A stretch of 64,000 bases of DNA from Euphorbia lathyris (lineage: Eukaryota > Streptophyta > Magnoliopsida > Malpighiales > Euphorbiaceae). Where the stretch lies: positions 86,674,441 to 86,738,440 of the forward strand of contig NC_088914.1 in NCBI RefSeq assembly GCF_963576675.1, written 5' to 3'. Below, one piece after another: positions 31,823-43,225 of the stretch. The position numbers and the translations under genes were made by a program. The stretch's first letter is position 1. Every line of letters starts with the position of its first letter. The notes below the pieces were generated by a model. The model saw nothing but the letters and a program-made list of their open reading frames with translations. It was not told the origin of the DNA and did not search any database.

Positions 31823-34800
31823 TCATCTCATACAAGAAGCTGGGCTAGAGACTGCATTATTTACTGTCATCCTCTTTTTTTCTTTCCTTCGGAGCACCCG
31901 CAAATTCGGTGACTGTGGTTTTGTAGGTCCTCTGGACGATCTGCATTTGAAATTTCTCATTAGTTTTTTCGCTAGAGCTGTCAATTTCTAACACCACAAC
32001 ACAATTCATATACATCAATCCATCTAACGCACCTATGAGAGACACGACAATCCATTTTGACAACCCAATATTTCACCAGGAAAGAAGAAGAAACATGATG
32101 GATACATTTTCTTACTTTTTGGGGGAAAATGGATGGTTTGACACGACAACATAATTTATATACATCAATCCGTCTAACACACCTATGTCAGACACGACAA
32201 TCCATTTTGACAACCCAATATTTCACCGGGAAAGAAACATTGATAAATTTCCTTACTTTTTGGGGCAAAATGGATGGTCTGCAATTGAAATTTCTTATTA
32301 GTTTTTTCGCTAAAGCTGTCAATTTCCGACACTACAACATAATTTATATACAATCTGTTTAATACGGTCATTTTTACTGCATCAATCCGTCTAACACAAT
32401 TATGACAGACACCACAATCCATTTTGACACCCTAATGTTTCACCAGGACAGAAGAAGAATCATGATGGATAAATTTTCTTACTTTTTGGGGCAAAATGGA
32501 TGGTCAAAGCTTGGTACTGGCCTTGCTTGGGGAACCATTGTTCTTCTCATTTGCTTCAAAGCCTTCTCTTCCTCCATCTGCAATTTACAATCATAGTTTC
32601 ACATTAAGATTTTTATTCTTATGAAAAACTAAACTAGTAACTCAAGAACACAACAGATCAATTTTCGATACCATTCTTGCAGCTTCGCTCTCCTCTCGGT
32701 ATCTCTTGTACAACTGTTCTTTCTCTTTTACCTGCAGAAACCATATCCAAGTTGTTTAAAGTGAAGAAACTGAATGAAATACTCAGTTAGGTGCAATATT
32801 TTATCAGATGATTTATATACCTTCTGGTCAAATTCTGCTCTATCTACAGCTCTATTGTCTACTTGGAGACTGAATTGCTGAACTTGTGTGAGGGGTTTTC
32901 GCACTTTCTCTGGTAATGGAATTGGATCTCTGCATAAGAAAACAACAGATGGATGAATAACTTGATTGATTGACTTGAATTGCATGCTCATGAAACCAAA
33001 ACAGGTATGGTTTGCTTACTCTTTGAGAACTGGCTGTGCTTTGAACTGCCTCTTCTCAGCTTCCTCTTTCTCAATCCTCTGTCTTTCCTCCATTTCTCTT
33101 CGCATTTCCTCCTCGTGCCTCGTTAGACTTTCCAAGGGGAAAGGTTCCGGTTTTGTGCAGGGTTTGGGCTCGGGTTTTGGAGGAACCTGTACACAAAATA
33201 TTATGCTTATATGACCTCATAATACCATCTTATGAAATAAGTGTGGCAATGCATAAATTTATAATTTTTACCACAGGATAGTCAGTGGTGTAAGGATATG
33301 GATGAGCTTTTGGAACCCTGGCTCTCTCCTCCTCTATCTGCTTTTGTGCCAGGTCCATTACAAACTTCCTCTCCTTTTCAGCTCCTCTTTCCTGTAAGAA
33401 AGCAACAAATTTAAACACAATGCAATAAACCTGAATAGAGGTTGATAAGGACAAGGGGATGAATGTACCTCCGTGTGGAGATGGAATGGATTTGGTCTGG
33501 TGATTCTTGGAACTTGATTATCATGGCGAGGTTCTGAGTATAATGAAAGCTGAAATAGAAGACAGAAAGAGAATGGTGAGACCCATGTCTTCAAAATTCT
33601 AGAACTTGTTATATAGAAGTATAAGTATCTCTTCGAGTTACCTTATCGAGCAAATCAGCAACCATAGCTGGAGGTGGAGGAATCCTGTCATCGGTGGCGA
33701 AGTGAAATCCTTGAGGTATAGTGACATGCTTCTTTACATTGCAAAAAATTCCCAGTTCTCCTTTGCTTTCAAATATCTAAACAAGATAAGAGATTAAATT
33801 TGTTAAGTAAGAACAAGTAAGGTTGTGTATGAGTAGAGTATATATGGAGATGTATGGAGTAATGTAGAATGGAATTATACCTTCTTATTCAAAGGCCTAG
33901 CCTTGAACCTTGGTATCTTTTCCAGTTCCTCTTTCTCAAGCTCTACAGTGCTTTTCACCTTTGTTGGACGAGCCCTCAAAGTAGTCTGGAGAAGAGGAGT
34001 CTTGGGTTCAGTGAGATGATGAGGCTTCCAATCAAACTTCTGTCATGAAATTTGCATGTGTTAGTAAAATCTGATAGAGTTCCAACAGGATCTACGAACG
34101 GAAACCGGCAATAAATATTGAAAATGGGAAACTCTTTTATGGTCTAGGAAACCGTTTCCTCCGGCAAACACAATCCAATTCTAATTCCGACTATAATTCT
34201 AGCTAATTGAAACGTCCTCGTTAATTTCTTAATTGATGATAGTTTCTATTCCACAATTCCTATTTTATGCTCACTATTCTAATCATTTGTAGGTCTAAAT
34301 ACCATTTTTTAATTATACTTTTAATATTCATATGTTCTCCTATGTTTTAGAAATAACGTTCCCCAAGTGTCCGTTTCTGTTTCCGTGCAACATAGTATAT
34401 GAGTAGATGATGACAAACGAAAATCAAAATAATAATGCTCCTAAACCTGATGTGATGCGTCTGTTGAGGCCACTGAAGCAGATTCTGCATTCTGATTAGC
34501 CCTTACTGCTGTCTCAAGATGAAATTCCTGCAAAAATGGAGCAAGGTCAGTTTAGCTGTTTGCAAAATAGAACGGATTTGAATAAGTTCATTCTTCGAAT
34601 TCTACCTGAAATTCTGGCAGTTGTGGTATACTTCTTGGAATTGCAGGCAACGTTGGAGCTTCCAAAATCTTCAACAAGCAAAAATGTCCATGTCCAAACA
34701 GAGGATTAGTCAAAACTCAAAAGAGGTGCAACCATATTATTGAAAAGTTACACTAATAAAATTTCTACCTTCTTGTTTACTGGTCTTGCTTTGAACTTGG

Positions 34801-36877
34801 GAATTTTTTTCATCATCTCTTCTTCGAGCTCTGCTGTGCTCTTTACTCTGACTGACCGAACTCTCTGAGATGTTTCAAATTCAGGTTCCTTAGGCCTTGT
34901 CAATGTAAGTGGAGCTTTAGTGCTGGGCAGCGATAGGTCTCTGGTACTTGATTGGAATTTTTTCATCATCTCTGCCATTGAAACAAACGGTGTTCGTTCT
35001 GTTTCCCGGACATAAACCTTTATAGCAAATACAAAAAGGTGTTCAATATGTCAGCTTCGAACATTGCATAAACAAAGCACACTCAAGAACAACACAAACC
35101 TTTCTCTCCTCTTTGGGCTTTCTATTAGCAAGAGATGGATTGGTGTTACTACTGCTGACACCAAGTTTGGACTTGTGGTGCAATGGTTGTTGGGGTTTAA
35201 AACTAAGAATCTGAAATTTTGACAAAAATCACAAACTATTTCAGCAAATAGAATTGATATAGGGGTTGTACAGTTCAAATAACAACTCAGCAATAACAAA
35301 CAACCTGTTTAGACCCCCCTCCATCCAGTTTCTGCTTCTTAATTGCCTGGTTTTCTTGAGCTAAATTGAATTCCCCAACTGACTTTTGCGCGTTTGTGGC
35401 TCTATGATAGCAAATTAGTTCATCATCAGTATGATACCACAGAAATTTCAATAGAAGATTACAAGTAGTTTATTTAAGATAAGAACCTTTTGACACTTTC
35501 TGGTTTGGAGGCTTTAGCTCTTGAATATTGTGATTGGGGCTTTGGCTTCAATGATGATGGATTCCTAACCATGCTAGCTATGTTTTTAGCTGATTGGTGC
35601 TTCTTGGAATTGGTCACTAGACCTTCCTTTCGAGATGGTACCGGTAACTTCGGAGTGCAGCAAGTGTCGATTTTACTGTCCACTTTGCTATTAGCAGGTT
35701 CAATTTTGACTGAGCCAGAACTTCTGATGAAATGAAGAAACTGAATACTGTTAAAACATTGTATTCTACTAATTAAGGTAATTCAAGTAACTGGAATACA
35801 AACCTTTCTGTTTCTTTGGTACATGTTGTCTCCTTCCTTTCCTCACTACAAGAACTATTGGAAAGGTTTCCATTGTTTTCATTGCCTCCCTCATGAAGAG
35901 TAGTTCCTTCCTCTACAGTTTCAGCAGGTGTTACATTTGATGATGATTCAGAGACCTGTAATGAAGTATCATGGAAGAAGTAATACATTAGATCTAATTA
36001 CTTAGTCAAATTATAAACTGAAAATACAAAATGTTAGACAAAACAGCATCACTACCTTCTGAGATTCTTCTGCAGCCTCACTAAAATCACACATACTTTC
36101 AACCTTAAATGATCTGGTACTCTTAATTTTGGGCATAAAAGCTGCATGATTAGAGGGAAAATAAAGATTCAAGATGAACTAGAATTAGAATTAGCAGTAG
36201 AAATAGAGAAATTCAACTCTAAGTAATACATGGCAATCATGCCATAAATGACATTAATATCTTCCAAAGGAAAAAAAATTCACATGCCTTTCCTGTCTCC
36301 AATAAATGGCTAACCTAATATTTTAGAAGTTGATTCATAAATTCTCGCATCAAAGATTGACAGAAAGAGAAAAATCTATTTCGTTGTATTTTCTCTATAG
36401 CCTAATTAGTATCCTCAGTATTCAAATCAGGAAGCAACAAGTTTGAGCAAGTCTCAATTCAATCAACAATCAATCCACTAAGCAACGAATTCGCAAAATT
36501 AAGGAATACCCAACCCAAGATCACGAATTAATTAAACAAAAACTAACATTTCAACATGGAAGATGCCCCAATTTTCAGTCTAATACTCTATATAGAAGAA
36601 CTACGCAGAAACCCTAAGTCTCAGAACAAAGCAATTGCATAAATTAGCATCCAAACAGACATAAAGACAAGATTGAGAAGAAGGAGAAGCCGAAGCCGAA
36701 GGAAAACGTACGAGAAGGGGCATAGCTGAGGCCCTTTTCGAACCAGAGTTCGGCTTTACGCATATCTTCTTCCGATTCGCCTACTGTGAAATCGAAGAAT
36801 CGTGGGGCTGAGAACTCATACGTCTCATCTATCATCGTCATCCCAGTGATGCCTCCGCCGTCCTCCGCCAACGCCAT
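31823..36877 (-). CDS. TPX2: TPX2, microtubule-nucleating spindle assembly factor
   Basis: Eighteen exons on minus: 36712-36877, 36056-36141, 35804-35955, 35487-35723, 35305-35401, 35100-35210, 34769-35017, 34606-34668, 34447-34527, 33881-34039, 33642-33776, 33469-33549, 33272-33391, 33020-33186, 32821-32929, 32672-32731, 32483-32577, 31823-31940. They join in phase to 761 residues, close to plant TPX2 length. The N-terminal DETYEFSAPRFFDF (about 17-30) matches the Aurora-binding region. Repeated IPKFKARPVNKK and IPRFKARPLNKK motifs and VPKAHPYPYTTDYPVV lie in the middle. The C-terminal TPX2 domain (about 640-720) includes KPLTQVQQFSLQVDNRAVDR. Family role: after Ran-GTP release from importin it activates Aurora kinase and nucleates spindle microtubules. 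I chose the ATG at 36877 (G at +4); an in-frame ATG at 36949 would add 24 residues unlike the family. The last exon was fixed by its SPNLRVLRR segment, conserved in plant TPX2. Confidence 0.92.
31941..32482 (-). repeat. Triplicated exon-17-end module within TPX2 intron 17
   Basis: Three imperfect copies of a module of about 110-150 bp (about 32017-32135, 32161-32275, 32380-32505). Each includes CACGACAATCCATTTTGACA, the phrase AATRTTTCACC, and TTACTTTTTGGGGCAAAATG; the last is the end of exon 17 plus its GTAAG donor on the minus strand. The acceptor-side sequence of exon 18 (TTGAAATTTCTCATTAG) is also copied at about 32285. The rightmost copy contains the real exon 17 end, so the others are decoys. 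Confidence 0.8.
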
Positions 36878-37012
36878 AGATAAAGAATTGTACAATCGAG
36901 ATTGAGAGTCTTTCGATTCTTTGATGTTATGGATAGGAGAGAGATACATGAATCTTTAGTTGTAAATGAAGGTGGAAAGAGAAGTTTAACGTTAGGGGGA
37001 AGAAGAAGGAAC

Positions 37013-37094
37013 TCTAACGGTCGAATTTTTTTGAATTAGGGTCCCACACCAACCAACGGCCAGGTCACCTTTTACATATTAGGCTCAACGGTTA
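37013..37094. promoter_or_regulatory. Three MSA-type motifs (AACGG core) upstream of TPX2
   Basis: TCTAACGGTCG (37013-37023), ACCAACGGCCA (37052-37062) and CTCAACGGTTA (37084-37094) each match the mitosis-specific activator consensus YCYAACGGYYA at 10 of 11 positions. They lie 136-217 bp upstream of the TPX2 ATG. MSA elements are bound by three-repeat MYB (MYB3R) factors and drive G2/M expression of plant mitotic genes, which fits TPX2. The rest of 36878-37354 shows no other recognised signal. Confidence 0.75.
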
Positions 37095-37362
37095 TATTTC
37101 TCGGCGTAGACAGACACTGGGCGCGTCCTAAACTGTGTCGTTTTACTATTAATTTTATTTGGTCTGAAAAGGAAATATATTTTAGAAAAGAAATCTACCG
37201 AAAATGTCGTTTTATTACATCCAATTATAAGCAACACTTTTTTTCCCCTATTATTTATTTTTAAATATAAATAATTCATAACTTTTATTTTTTAGTTAGT
37301 TTTTGCATAATAGGGAAAAAATGTATGAAAATATTTTAGCTACATAATAAAACTTGTGTGCT

Positions 37363-39072
37363 GCTCCGAACCACATCATGCAGGCCTGTAAGCTTCCTGA
37401 GCCTGTCCTTAGTGACCTGGATAAGATAAATCGGCGTTTCCTGTGGGGTGAGTCTGGAGATGGGAGAAAGGTTCACCTGGTCCCGTGGAAGGAAGCTTGC
37501 CAGCCTAAAAACAGGGGGGGTCTTGGTATTAGGCAGGCAAAGGACAATAATAAAGTCCTGTTAATGAAACTTCTTTGGAGAATGTGGCAATGCCCCTCCT
37601 CCCTTTGGGTCCGTCTCTTGTGCGGGAAGTATCGGAAAGATAGAATCTTTGGTGGCCCGAATGAGAGGGTTGTTAGCTGTTCCTTCCTCTGGAAAGGGCT
37701 CAGTGCCGTGTTTGCTGAATTCTGTACGGGGATTGGCCTGGAGGTGGGTAATGGTAGATCTATTAGCTTCTGGTATGACACCTGGATTGGTGATAAACCG
37801 CTGATTGATGTGTGTAATGCCCCTCCGTCGGCTGATCTCCTTTCCTGGAAAATTGCTGATGTGGTGGACTCGGAGGGAGACTGGATCTGGTCAAAGTTCG
37901 ACTCGTTCTTTAGTCTGGAGACCCTTCTTAACATTAGAGGAGTGAAGATTAGCAATCAAGAGGAGGATAAGGATAGACATTGTTGGGCCTTGACGAATAA
38001 TGGTACTTATTCTTGTAAATCGGCCTATGAAGCTTTTACCCCTAATAGGGCTGATCCTCCCTTGGAGATTTGGAAGTCCATATGGTCCCTCAAGATCCCT
38101 TACCGTATCAGGAGCTTCCTTTGGCTAGGTATCAAAGACAGGCTCCTTACGAATGCGGATAGGCACAGAAGGCACTTGACTGAGTCTAGTGCCTGTAGTA
38201 GATGCAGAGGCAATGTGGAAACCTTGTGCCATGCCTTGAGGGATTGCCCAAATAGTAAGAAGATCTGGGAAGGGATCCTCCCTCATCACATCCTCCCTTC
38301 CTTCATGGCCTTTTCTGAAGGGGACTGGTTCTCTCAAGGAGCCAAGGGGAACTTGCTGGCCAACATGGAGCACGGTGCCATCCTCTTTGCTATTACTTGT
38401 CACCAAATCTGGAAGTGGAGGAATGAAGAATTATTTGCGGGTAAGGCTGTCCTTATTCCTGATTTACTGTTTTTCTTCTCGAAGAAGCTCTTTGTTATTA
38501 CTAAAAGCTTTGAAAGAGATTCCCTTGTTCGCCCCTCCCCGGATAAAGAGATCCTGCTAGTTGGCTGGAGTAAGCCTAGAGAAGGGTTTGCTAAGTTGAA
38601 TACTGATGGCTCCTGCCTTAGCAATGGCAGAATTGCTGCTGGAGAAGTTCTTCGGGATGCTGGTGGCAATTGGATGGCGGGGTTTACCCATAACTTGGGG
38701 ACGGGCTCCTCCTTTTCTGCGGGGCTCTGGGGTATCTTGTCAGGTATTAAACTCGCCATTCGCATGGGTGTTAAAAAGCTCTCGGTGGAATCTGATAATC
38801 TGGAGGCTATTAACAGGATTTCAGATAGCCAGGCTGTTTGTCTGAAGAGCCAGAATCTCATCAAAGCTATTTTGAGGCTTCGTCCTGCCTTTGAGTATCT
38901 TAATTTCTCCCATATTTTTAGGGAGCAAAACCGCGTGGCGGATCGCTTAGCAGCTGCTGGGCATGGGAGAATGTTAGGTGTTTCTACCCTATCTGTTCCT
39001 CCTTCTTTTCTTTTGCCTTCTCTCCTAGAGGATAGGATTGGAGTCAGCCTTCCTAGACTGATCCCGGTGTAG
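37363..39072 (+). pseudogene. LINE-2 ORF2 C-terminal fragment (zf-RVT and RNase H)
   Basis: One open frame of about 570 residues without stops, but lacking endonuclease and almost all of reverse transcriptase, so it is not a functional replicase. It shows WKSIWSLKIPYRIRSFLWL and C-x2-C...H-x4-C (zf-RVT) at about 38060-38250. An RNase H domain runs from LNTDGSCLSNG (about 38598) through ESDNLEAI to the NRVADRLAAAGH segment. The Met at 37354 lies in host DNA, outside the element. The intact frame suggests recent insertion. Confidence 0.85.
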
Positions 39073-39128
39073 GTTTTTTGTTGGTTTTGTTTTTTTCCTT
39101 TCCTTTCTTACCAAAAAAAAAAAAAAAC
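37363..39128 (+). mobile_element. 5'-truncated LINE (LINE-2) with TGTGTGCT target duplication
   Basis: Starts inside the RT-zf-RVT region and ends in a poly(A) run (39113-39126). TGTGTGCT occurs at 37355-37362 and 39129-39136. It is of the same family as LINE-4: both contain PNHIMQ near the start, a KHLV-like basic patch and the same RNase H tail style. Confidence 0.85.
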
Positions 39129-39139
39129 GTGTGTGCTTA

Positions 39140-39589
39140 TCAAGGTTGTAAAAACCGTTAGACTCTAGTCGGACGAATAAGGCCCTCAGTGATTAATCTG
39201 GGATTAGTCGGGATTAATCAGGTTTGTATTTTTATATTTTTTATTTGTTAATCAACAAATTATTATATAAATTCAATTAAAATATATATTATATTATCTA
39301 AAATAATAATACAAAATTATTTAATATAGAAAAACATGTATATTTATAACATGTATCTTTAAAAATGTGCAAACATCAACATTTCAACAACAATATCATT
39401 GAAACAACTTAAAATTGAATTATAATAAACCAAATAATAAATTCACAATAAAATATACTTTTGTTCATTGTCACTTAGGTGGTACCTATGAGTCAATAAA
39501 ACGCCCAGAGGGACTAATTGAAGAAAATCGCGGCGGATTCTCAATTTCGAGCGCCTAAGCGGTCCAGGCGGCCTTCGTTTCGAACAGTG
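39140..39589. mobile_element. hAT-like MITE with GTGCTTAT duplication
   Basis: The 450-bp element is flanked by GTGCTTAT at 39132-39139 and 39590-39597 (8 bp, hAT type). Its ends are CAAGGTTGTAAAAACC and, reverse complemented, CACTGTTCGAAACGAA, an imperfect inverted repeat. The interior is AT rich with GC-rich subterminal phrases (GATTAGTCGGGATTAATC; GCCTAAGCGGTCCAGGCG). Confidence 0.7.
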
Positions 39590-39775
39590 GTGCTTATTTT
39601 GTACTAAGAATTAGACTTGAGCTGTATTCGGATTTGGTCTAATCGGACTTGACATATATATTTACCGTATCCAAGTCCAAGTCCTACGTTATTTATTTAA
39701 AAGATGAGACTATTATCTTTATTCAAATTGACTTTTTCAATAAGTTATGTCTAAGTTTAATAACTTCAATGTTAA

Positions 39776-40283
39776 AGGGAACCCGGGTTTCGCATCGGCT
39801 GGGGGATTGCTTAGAGATGCATCTGGTCACTGGATTGGAGGATTTATGGTTAATTTGGGAGTCTGTACTGCATTCCTAGTTGACCTTTGGGGATTGTATT
39901 TTGGTCTTCAGTTAGCATGGAAAAGTGGTCATAAGCGAGTGCTCTTAGAAATGGACTCATCTTTAGTGCTTTTGCTTTTGCAGCGAGAGTCGGATTTATA
40001 CCACCCGTCCAGAAGGCTGATTAGTGAGTGTTTGAAGTTACGTGACCGTGATTTGGAGGTTCTTTTTAAGCATGTGTATCAAGAAGGAAATCAAGCAGCA
40101 GACTGGTTGGCAAATTTCGCATGCACTTATGCCCTGGGTCATTACGAGTGTGTTGCGCTTTCTGCAGGCCTCCAGCAAATCCTAATTGAAGATCCGAGCT
40201 TTGAGTAGATTAGTTCCTTTCTAGTTTTCTTGTCTTTTGTTTTCCCTGGGCTTTTGCCTTCCTCTGCTCTCCCCAAAAAAAAA
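39776..40283 (+). mobile_element. Severely truncated LINE (LINE-3), RNase H domain only
   Basis: 508 bp with an open RNase H frame (SAGGLLRDASGHWIGGFMVN ... EMDSS ... EGNQAADWLANFA, stop at 40206-40208), a T-rich 3' UTR and a poly(A) run. AACTTCAATGTTAA flanks it at 39762-39775 and 40284-40297. The Met at 39747 is in the host flank. Confidence 0.85.
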
Positions 40284-40297
40284 AACTTCAATGTTAA

Positions 40298-41405
40298 GGG
40301 TCTCAAATTATTACCCAATTTAGAAATCTCGAGTTTGAGTTATAACAGGCTTTAATTAGAACTAACAACTAATGTTTTTAAACTGTTTATTTTGAAACTC
40401 AAATTGAACAATAATGAGTTGTATGATTCAAATTACAAATTCATCACAATTCTTAATCCTACAAGAATTTAGGGATTCCTATCTTTCAACTATAATTAAC
40501 CCCACGGGATCCATTAATTGCCTTACTAGCTCCATCTAACCAAGATTGAGAAGAAAATAACTAGCTCCATCTGGCCAAGATTGAAAAGAAAATAACATTA
40601 GAGTCAGTCTGGTTCAAATCCATTTAAACCCGTCCTTTTTTGGTTAGGCACGAGATTCATACAAATAAAATGGAACATTTTTTATCTTCATATTAATATT
40701 AACTATTAAATATATATTTATATAAAAAATCAATATATATTATAATTATAAAATTAAAATTAAAATTTATATTATGTTTCTTTTTATTTTTAAGTATAAA
40801 TTATTGTTAAAAAAATTAAGGCGAGTTTATATGCCTTGGCTTGGAACTTAAATTTCAAGCGTTAACCCATCTAAATTAATAACGAATTCTGAACATTTTT
40901 AAGTGTAAATCCGTTAAATCCAACATGATCTATAAGCATGTTTATATGGTATAAATCTATTTGCGTGCTCATGTACCTATTGGTACCCATATTTTATAGG
41001 CTACATATTTTTTTTTTATGTGCTTCAGTTCGACTAAGTTTAACATTTCATGAATTAAGCTTTACTAAACTAAACTAAACTCGGCTAGGTCCAGCTCGAT
41101 TAACTACTGTATATTTATATATATTTTTAAATATAAGAATTATAATATAATAAAAACATAAATATTGTAAAAAGCCCTCGTATATAAATTTTTCAAAACA
41201 AAGTTATAACTTATATAGATCGGGTTGGTCTCAATTGAGTATTAATATCAAACTTCAAGCCCATTTCAAACCGGCATAAATACTAGTCGAGCTAGACTAA
41301 ACACGACATTTTTAGAGGCTAATCAGTTCAACTTTCAACTCGAACCCGACCCACGAACAGGTCTAATTTACAAGAACGTAAGAATCAAATAAAATTACAG
41401 AGCAT
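40298..41405. other. Intergenic, no gene seen
   Basis: AT-rich DNA between LINE-3 and the LTP-like gene. Two GC-richer phrases (about 41040-41100 and 41275-41370) resemble degraded transposon ends, but no pair could be made. Confidence 0.5.
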
Positions 41406-41807
41406 TTATATCACATACGCCGAACAATTCTTCTTAACCGAAATGGGAAAGCTGAGATGAGTGTGACATTTGAGAGGAAGATCAACAATTCTCGCAGGCA
41501 AAAACGGAGGATCATTAACCATAGTAGCAACGAGCTCAATGCACTGACAAATCCTCTCAATTTGACGAGCATTTTGCCTAGCCAAGCGGTTCATATCCCG
41601 GACTCCGGTGCAACAGTTCCAAGCCGGATTTCCGTTGGGAACGTGGCCGTTGATGAATTCAATGCAGGGAGTGAAGTAAATGATGACATCTAAACAATCA
41701 ATGAAATTTTGAAGAGTTTGAGCCATTGTTGTTACTACTACTAATCCTGAAATTAGTAGGAGAATTGAGAGGAATGATAAGAGATTAAGATGGTGATTAG
41801 GAGTCAT
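41406..41807 (-). CDS. Non-specific lipid-transfer-protein-like, eight-cysteine secreted protein
   Basis: A single exon of 133 residues. Residues 1-29 form a typical signal peptide (hydrophobic core LLSFLSILLLISGLVVVTTM, cleavage likely after MAQ or nearby). The mature part has the eight-cysteine pattern C-x9-C-x16-CC-x20-C-x-C-x24-C-x13-C, closest to type 1 nsLTPs. Such proteins bind lipids in a hydrophobic cavity and act outside the cell in cuticle, signalling or defence; the role here is unknown. No GPI-signal tail. Type 1 genes often have an intron near the 3' end; none is needed here. A TATA-like ATTATAAG lies on the minus strand near 41870, about 60 bp upstream. No decay seen, although transposons lie on both sides. 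Confidence 0.82.
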   Translation of the reverse strand: MTPNHHLNLLSFLSILLLISGLVVVTTMAQTLQNFIDCLDVIIYFTPCIEFINGHVPNGNPAWNCCTGVRDMNRLARQNARQIERICQCIELVATMVNDPPFLPARIVDLPLKCHTHLSFPISVKKNCSAYVI

Positions 41808-42011
41808 TTAAGTTGATTAATTTTTGTTTAATTTAGCTAGAAATGTTGAAAAGATTGAGGCTTTTCTTATAATTGGTGAAATACCCAAATTGGAGTTAGG
41901 TGGGTCACATTTGGTAAACCATAATTAATGGTGCTTGTATATATCATGCTTCATTTGTATATATCATGCTTCATATGTTTTTGGTTTTTGATGTTGCATA
42001 ATTTGTGCATG

Positions 42012-42064
42012 AATGTTTATATATATATATATATATATTTATTTATTTATTTATTTATTTATTT
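42012..42064. repeat. (AT)n and (ATTT)n microsatellite
   Basis: About 13 AT units followed directly by about 7 TTTA/ATTT units, some 210 bp upstream of the LTP-like start codon. Confidence 0.9.
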
Positions 42065-42169
42065 TGGTGGGGGAGAGAATTTGAAGAGATTAGGTGGTGC
42101 ACTAAAAATATTGATTAATGTGGGATAAAGATGAATTTTTTTTTTATCAGTAACTGAATTTCAGATCGA

Positions 42170-42574
42170 AAATGAAGAGAAGGTAACTGGAGTTTAATAG
42201 TAAAAGTGTGTATTTAATATATATAGACATATTTTAAAGTCGTAGGGATCAATATGTTGGATTTGGGCGAAAATGCAAAATATCTATATGATGCTGGGCC
42301 AGGTTGTTAAAATTATATCAAAGCCGACTCTCCACGTACGATGTGTGGTTTGGAGACGAACCAGATGGAAGCTGATGGGTCTGTAATGACTCGGTGGTGC
42401 TGGGTAGACCATTCCATGGGCCGGGTTGGACCGGGCAGGGCCTATCGGGGTTTTAGGTAAAAATGTTCAGTCCAAGCCCAACCCAGTTCGCTATTAATTT
42501 AGGCAAAATCAGGTCGGGCTGGGCTCAGGCTTAAAAATCAAATCCCAAGCCCAACCCATATAAATTCACCTAAC

Positions 42575-42606
<32 letters not shown>

Positions 42607-43075
42607 ATTTTTAATTATAAAAAATAAATATTTAATATATAAATAAATATTTAGTAATTAATATTAATAGACGGGCCGGGCTGGACCGGTCCGTGCTATT
42701 TTTATTAATCCTAAGCCCGTCCAAAATATAGGCGGACTTTACCAGGTCTGGACCGGACTGGACCTAAGATCAATTTTCATTGTCCAAGTCCGACCAAGGG
42801 GCACGTGCCTAGACAGCCGGACGGGTAACCTGCCCATGGATAGGTCTAGTGATGAGATAGAAGGTCTGAGCAAGAACGACTCTAAGGGGTGATGATGATG
42901 GGGCAGGAATGAACTGAATCCCACAAAAAAAATGGAGAGAGAGTAACTAAGGCTTATTAGTAAATGTGTGTATTAAATACATGTAGACGCGTTTTAAAGT
43001 CATGAGCAATATGTTGGATTTGGGCTAAAGCATCAATATCTACATGGTATTGGACGAGATTGTTATAGAGGTTAT
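42170..43075 (+). mobile_element. TRIM-like or degraded short LTR element
   Basis: Two direct repeats (about 42170-42310 and 42925-43070) share GTGTGTATT(T)AAAT, TTTTAAAGTC, CAATATGTTGGATTTGGGC and AATATCTA. Right after copy 1 is TTATATCAAAGC (42313-42324), a 9 of 12 match to the initiator-Met primer binding site TGGTATCAGAGC and followed by CGACTC as is common. The roughly 600-bp interior has no ORF; it holds an (AT)n tract and GC-rich GGGCCGGGCTGGACCGG phrases. Small size and lack of coding fit a TRIM; a deleted Copia remnant is the alternative. Confidence 0.5.
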
Positions 43076-43225
43076 TTTGGCCCTGGTAGCCCCATAATTT
43101 TAGTTTATATTCGTATATTTGTAGTATTATTTTAATATTTGAAATGGTTGAGTTGGTTTAACTTTTAATTTATGGAAATTATAATAAATTTACAATTAAA
43201 AATAAAAAATAAAAGTTGTATAATT

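Noticed and set aside
32483..32577. TAA just after exon 17 (PFCPKK stop) as the true TPX2 C-terminus
   Set aside because: Splicing at the GTAAG donor to an acceptor at 31940 adds a tail containing SPNLRVLRR, which matches the conserved plant TPX2 C-terminus. The early stop arises only by intron retention.
36878..36949. Upstream in-frame ATG of TPX2 at 36949
   Set aside because: The 24 extra residues do not resemble the family, and the ATG at 36877 has a better context directly before the conserved N-terminus.
41457..41693. Plus-strand ORF opposite the LTP-like gene
   Set aside because: It is a shadow of the minus-strand gene, with no family resemblance.
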